Position numbers and translations under genes: made by a program. A model generated the notes under the pieces. That model had not been told where the DNA came from, searched no databases, and saw only the letters and a program-made list of their open reading frames with translations. Shown piece by piece: positions 60,393-64,000 of a stretch of 64,000 nucleotides of DNA. The stretch's first letter is position 1. Every line of letters begins with the position of its first letter. This stretch comes from Cinclus cinclus (taxonomy: Eukaryota > Chordata > Aves > Passeriformes > Cinclidae): contig NW_026912137.1 of NCBI RefSeq assembly GCF_963662255.1, forward strand, positions 117,001 through 181,000, written 5' to 3'.

Positions 60393-60711
60393 CGGGTGTC
60401 CCTTTGTGCAAAGTCCAGTGGTGAAGGAGGATTGAGTGAGTGACAAGTGGGGTCTGGCATGAAAATGGTTCTGTTAAAATGGAGCAAAGACTGCAATAAG
60501 AAAAATGAGCATTCATTTTAATGTCTGAAAGGGTTAGGAACAAAAATGCTGGAGAGGGGCACTTTTATATTTGAATTGGTGTCACCTGTCTTGGATCAAG
60601 CCCCACAGCGAGCAGTCCAGATCAGAAGTGTGAAAGCTGGGATCCTTTGACTTCTGCAGGGGACTTCATTTTCTTTTCCTCTTCTTCTCTTCCAGGACCA
60701 GAGAAATGGTT
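60393..60711 (+). repeat. Direct repeat flanking the retroviral fragment, right copy
   Basis: Right partner of 57,665-57,982. It runs without a break into the 60,592-61,881 segmental duplicate, with which it overlaps by about 120 bp. This shows that the left copy is the truncated one. Confidence 0.88.
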
Positions 60712-61881
60712 CCACTCCTCCCATCTTTGCCAAAAGCTGTGCTGTTTGAGGAGCCAGAGCCAAGAGGCTTCAGCACCAGGGCTCTGCACTGGAGGGCTCC
60801 CGGTCCTGCCCCCGCAGGGTTCCCCTTTTCCTCCCCGCTGGGATGAAGTGTCTATGGAATCTGGGATCTGGGTGAAACTGCAGCTCTGCTGGTATCCAGG
60901 GACGTGAGGTTCCGGGGGACTGCGTTTCCCTGTGGCTTTCCAGGTCGGCAGCAGCCGGAGGAAATGGGGTGCCAGAGCCGTGCCCCATCAGGCCGTGTTT
61001 GCCTCTGAGGAACAGAGAGTCCGGGCTGAGGTGAGATTGCCAGGAGTGCTTGGATGGATGAGCCGTGCGGGGAACGGGGAGCTCGGAATCGCAGCTGCTG
61101 CTGGATCCATGGCCTTAGGTCTGCTCCGTCTGTGTCTGTGCCAAGTGGGATTTGTGCTGGGGAGAGAGGTGCTGTGGGGAGCCAAAGGTGGAGTAAATCC
61201 TCTGTGGGGATGGGCAGCGAAGGACTGAGTAGCAGGGGAAGGAGAGGATTTCTAAAGGATACGACTGTTTCTGCCAAGAGCGGGGTGGAGCAGCGATGGG
61301 GGTGGTTGGGTTTGGCCTGGGCTCTGTTATTCTTGGTGCCATTTTAAAATTCTGTCGTGTGATTTACTGTGCGGGAGCTTTCGAACGAGAGCTGACAGAA
61401 ATGTAGGTTAAGCCTTGGAAGTTGGGTCCATTGACTGCAGCAGCTCGCCGAGGCTGGAGGACTGGGGTGATGGCTGCTCCCAGGAAAGGTCACTTATTTA
61501 TTGATACTGTGTCACATTTCCCTCAGTGACTGCCAGCCCGGAATGGCTGTGAGTTTGTGCTCTTCTCACTGGGGAATTGGAGGAGGTTTTGGTGTAATTA
61601 GAAATTGGAGAAAAATCCCGTTGACAGTCTCACCTCTGTCCCCCTTTAAGTTATCCCAGTTTGTCCCAGCTTGGAGCTGCACAGAAATCAGGCAGGGGAA
61701 ATGACATCAGGGATACAGCTGTCAGTTCCAAGGCAGAGAGAGGAAATGTAGCAGCAAAGGACAGGGGAGGGGAAAGGTTTCAGAAAGCATTTCTGTGGTG
61801 TAATGAATGCCAATTTCTGCTTGCCCAGGGAGAAGAGGACGAACTCCCAGCCATTCAGGCCTGACAGTCCCCTGCAGCGAG
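60592..61881 (+). repeat. Segmental duplication, copy 2 (about 1.29 kb)
   Basis: Partner of 51,118-52,403. It contains the second version of the candidate exon (60,696-61,030), with the acceptor 'cttctcttccag' and donor ctgag/gtgaga intact. The frame from the ATG at 60,706 is 46 codons here, longer than in copy 1 because of a one-base difference. A small insertion, 'gtgactgccag', near 61,527 is missing from the other copy, which also has an extra 'ctaaataaaagtg'-type stretch near 52,140. Confidence 0.92.
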
Positions 61882-63134
61882 AGCTCGGCACGCATCCCCA
61901 GAGGCAAGTCCAGCAGGAGAAAGAAGGAAAAAAGGTGATTTCTTTTGCTTGCAAGTCATTTCCAGTTCTGAAAGCCCAGCCAACATTTGCTCTTGATTGT
62001 GGTCGGGTGAAGCACGAGCAGCGGGCACGGGTCGTGCCGTGGATGGAGCCGCAAAGCCCGGGGTCATTGAGAGGGGACACGAGAGGTGTTTGTGTAGGAA
62101 AATGCCGAGGGGATGTCCAGGGGAGCGAGGAGGCATTTCTGAGGGGATTGCCGAGGGAGGTGAAGGGAGCCCGGCAGAGAATTTCTCTGGGAAATTTCTG
62201 CGAGGGCCCTGGGGAGCGCAGCCAGGGCTCTCCAGGGCTAGCAGGCAGGGCTGAGCCCTCGGGACTCTGCGTGTCCTCCTTCCCTGGCAGCAGCCGGCGA
62301 GGAAGGGAGGAGAGGTTCCGTGTGGGATGAGGCCCACGGGAGAAAGCGAGCAGGGGAGCGGCCTGGGGCTGGAGAGGGGCAGGAGAAAGGCAAAGGGACC
62401 TCGCTGGGGTCACAGACTGGACACTTGGATGAGCAGTGCAGGTGAGGAGTGGATCGGAGTTCACCTGCAGGGAAAGAGGGAGGGGATCTTTTGGAGGGAG
62501 AGGCTGAGGCAATAATGAGTTCGCAGTCCTCGGCCCAAGCTGTGTTTGCACAAAGTGGGAGCAGAGGTGAAGGGCGATCCAAAGGCAGCCCTGCTTGTCC
62601 TCTGACTTGTTTATAAGTTTTAATGTTTCATTTTGCAGCTTCTGTAAATATTAAAAAAAAATGAGAACAAGAGCATTAATGAGGTTCCTGGCAGTCCATT
62701 ACAGTGTTGTCACAGAATTCATAACAGTTTTGAGTAATGCAATTCTTTATTCGGATTAGTCATTGTGTGAGATTTGGGGTTTATCTGGATTTTGAAGCCC
62801 TCATGGTGGCCCTGATACTGCTCAGGAGCTGGTAGGAAAAGCAGAGTCAGAGCTCCTGGCAGGCACAGGCTGTTATCCCCCAGAGTGGATTGTGGAGGAA
62901 TTGTTTGGGACTTGGATTCTCCCCGTGGGTGATGCCAGTTGCTGTGACTTGTATAATTCCATACATTTGACTCCCAAAACTTCCCAGCCCAGGGGCTTGA
63001 GCCGACAGGGGAGCACGAACATTGTTCTTTGTGCAGTGCCCAGATTTGGGGCTAACTGATGGGAACTAGCAAAGCTGACAGTGATCCCATAGCCCCAAAT
63101 TCCCTGCTCAATTCCCACTGCCATAACCTCCCAG
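61882..63134. other. Unassigned sequence
   Basis: After the duplication breakpoint the sequence is purine-rich (aggagaaagaaggaaaaaagg, gggagaaagcgagcagggg), then becomes AT-richer from 62,600. Several frames longer than 100 codons occur on both strands between 61,800 and 62,580, but they overlap each other on opposite strands and none shows a domain I recognise. Possibly intronic. Confidence 0.5.
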
Positions 63135-63244
63135 TGCTTCATGGAGCGTGGCCATGCCCAGGCAGAGCTGCCCCTTGAACGCCAGCTGTGCCAAGAAACC
63201 AGCAGAGCTTCCAAGGAAGCTCAGCAGCATCGGGACAGGGACAG
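63135..63244 (+). CDS. Candidate internal exon with charged, helix-like peptide
   Basis: Acceptor 'ataacctcccag' ends at 63,134, and gacag/gtgtgt gives a donor at 63,245. The 110 bp are open in the frame reading C-F-M-E-R-G-H... and encode a Glu/Arg/Gln-rich segment (LERQLCQETSRASKEAQQ) with the charge pattern of a coiled coil. I cannot name the protein. The pyrimidine tract is weak and the donor only moderate, so confidence is low. Confidence 0.25.
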
Positions 63245-64000
63245 GTGTGTATGCCAAAGAATTTCCCGTTTAAAACCCTCATCCCAACCCCACCCATGTC
63301 CCTTGGGGGCACTTGACAGGGTTGCCTGGAATTCAGCTGATTTGACCCCCCCTTGAGCTCAGGCTCCAGGTGAGATTTTCAAGCAGGAGAAGGCAGAGGC
63401 CAGAAGCATTCGCAGCCCATGCCGAGGCAGCCCCTGTGCCCACGGGAGAACATCTCTCCCTGCAGAATCTCAGTTCCTTTCAGAGCCTCAGCAGTGGCCT
63501 CTGCAAGTTCTTTTCCCTCAGGAAAGGCTGCACATCCCTGCCTTCAGCACACCTCCAGTGGGAGCCACCTGTGAGAAAGCTTTCCATCCCTTCTGCACTT
63601 CCAGCTGGCTCCCTGAACAACTCCCACCTTCATCCAACAAAAAAACAAAAAAAACCTTCATCCCAGCCAAACCTTTGATTTTAAGGCATCTCTGGAGGGT
63701 AGTGCTTGGGATCTGATATGTGTGAGGGCAGATTGCCTTGGCTTTAATGCTGCTGCTGCATGGATGATGGCCTCAGGCTGGAAGGGAAGGGATTGGGGGT
63801 GGCCGGGACAGACCCGGCAGCTGCGTGGGAGCTCTGGGAGGTGGGAACGGGGAATTGCTGTCCGAGCCCCTCTGCAAGCGGCCCGTGCCGCCATCAGCAG
63901 GAAATGCCAGCTGTTCCCGGCGGTGCTTTTGGGCTGTCAGTGGTCTCTGTCCGGGCTGAAGCATCTCCAGGTACCTGTTCAGAGCAGCCCCCGGCCCAGG
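63245..64000. other. Unassigned sequence to window end
   Basis: Contains an A-rich stretch at about 63,637-63,655 and GC-rich DNA toward the end. No convincing exon, RNA or repeat was recognised. Confidence 0.5.

Noticed and set aside
57665..60711. Direct repeats read as LTRs of a complete short provirus
   Set aside because: No TG...CA ends, no primer-binding or polypurine sequence beside them, no editing in the repeats although the interior is heavily altered, and the right repeat continues into a longer duplicated host segment.
61688..62551. 287-codon minus-strand frame
   Set aside because: It begins outside and ends inside the segmental duplicate, overlaps a 175-codon plus-strand frame, and in the other copy the frame continues into unrelated sequence. 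No domain was recognised, so chance is more likely.

Overview
The window looks like vertebrate nuclear DNA, most likely from a bird and plausibly a songbird. The reasons are intron-sized non-coding spacing, a CpG-island promoter, long poly-C and poly-G runs, and a degenerate retroviral pol fragment of a type common in avian genomes. The dominant tandem repeat has a 191-bp period. A 191-bp centromeric satellite (Tgut191A) is published for zebra finch, but I can compare only the length, not the sequence. Nothing suggests bacterial DNA: there are no operons and no credible long genes.

Layout. Bases 1 to about 46,338 (72% of the window) are one uninterrupted head-to-tail satellite array of about 242 monomers of 191 or 192 bp. 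The array continues beyond the left edge. It is organised into higher-order repeats (HORs): a 5-monomer register at 0-2.2 kb, an 18/19-monomer duplication at about 2.35-9.4 kb, a roughly 16-17-monomer register at about 9.5-18 kb, 7-monomer tandems at 21.2-23.9 and 24.1-27.5 kb, and a very homogeneous series of 18-, 25-, 23- and 18-monomer units at 26.8-42.9 kb. From 43.3 kb to the edge the monomers are more mosaic. The many multi-monomer reading frames here are by-products of a stop-poor repeat.

The array ends abruptly at about 46,338. It is followed by AT-rich DNA with microsatellites (46.34-46.87 kb), a CT/GT microsatellite (46.87-47.26 kb), and a CpG island (about 47.26-48.64 kb). The island holds repeated CTCF-like motifs, five YY1-type motifs, ETS-like motifs, a foldback of two arms of about 235 bp, and a good 5' splice donor at 48,547. 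This resembles a promoter or boundary element next to satellite heterochromatin.

Bases 48.6-64 kb are gene-like but mostly non-coding, and several segments are duplicated: 46.34-47.41 with 50.44-51.11 kb (interrupted), 48.90-49.01 with 53.19-53.31 kb, 51.12-52.40 with 60.59-61.88 kb (near-identical, about 1.29 kb), and 57.67-57.98 with 60.39-60.71 kb. Between the last pair lies 2.4 kb of minus-strand retroviral pol remnant, so depleted in G on its coding strand that cytidine-deaminase (G-to-A) editing is the best explanation. A few candidate exons are marked by splice signals, but no complete protein-coding gene can be assembled. No RNA gene, CRISPR array or bacterial-type regulatory element was found.
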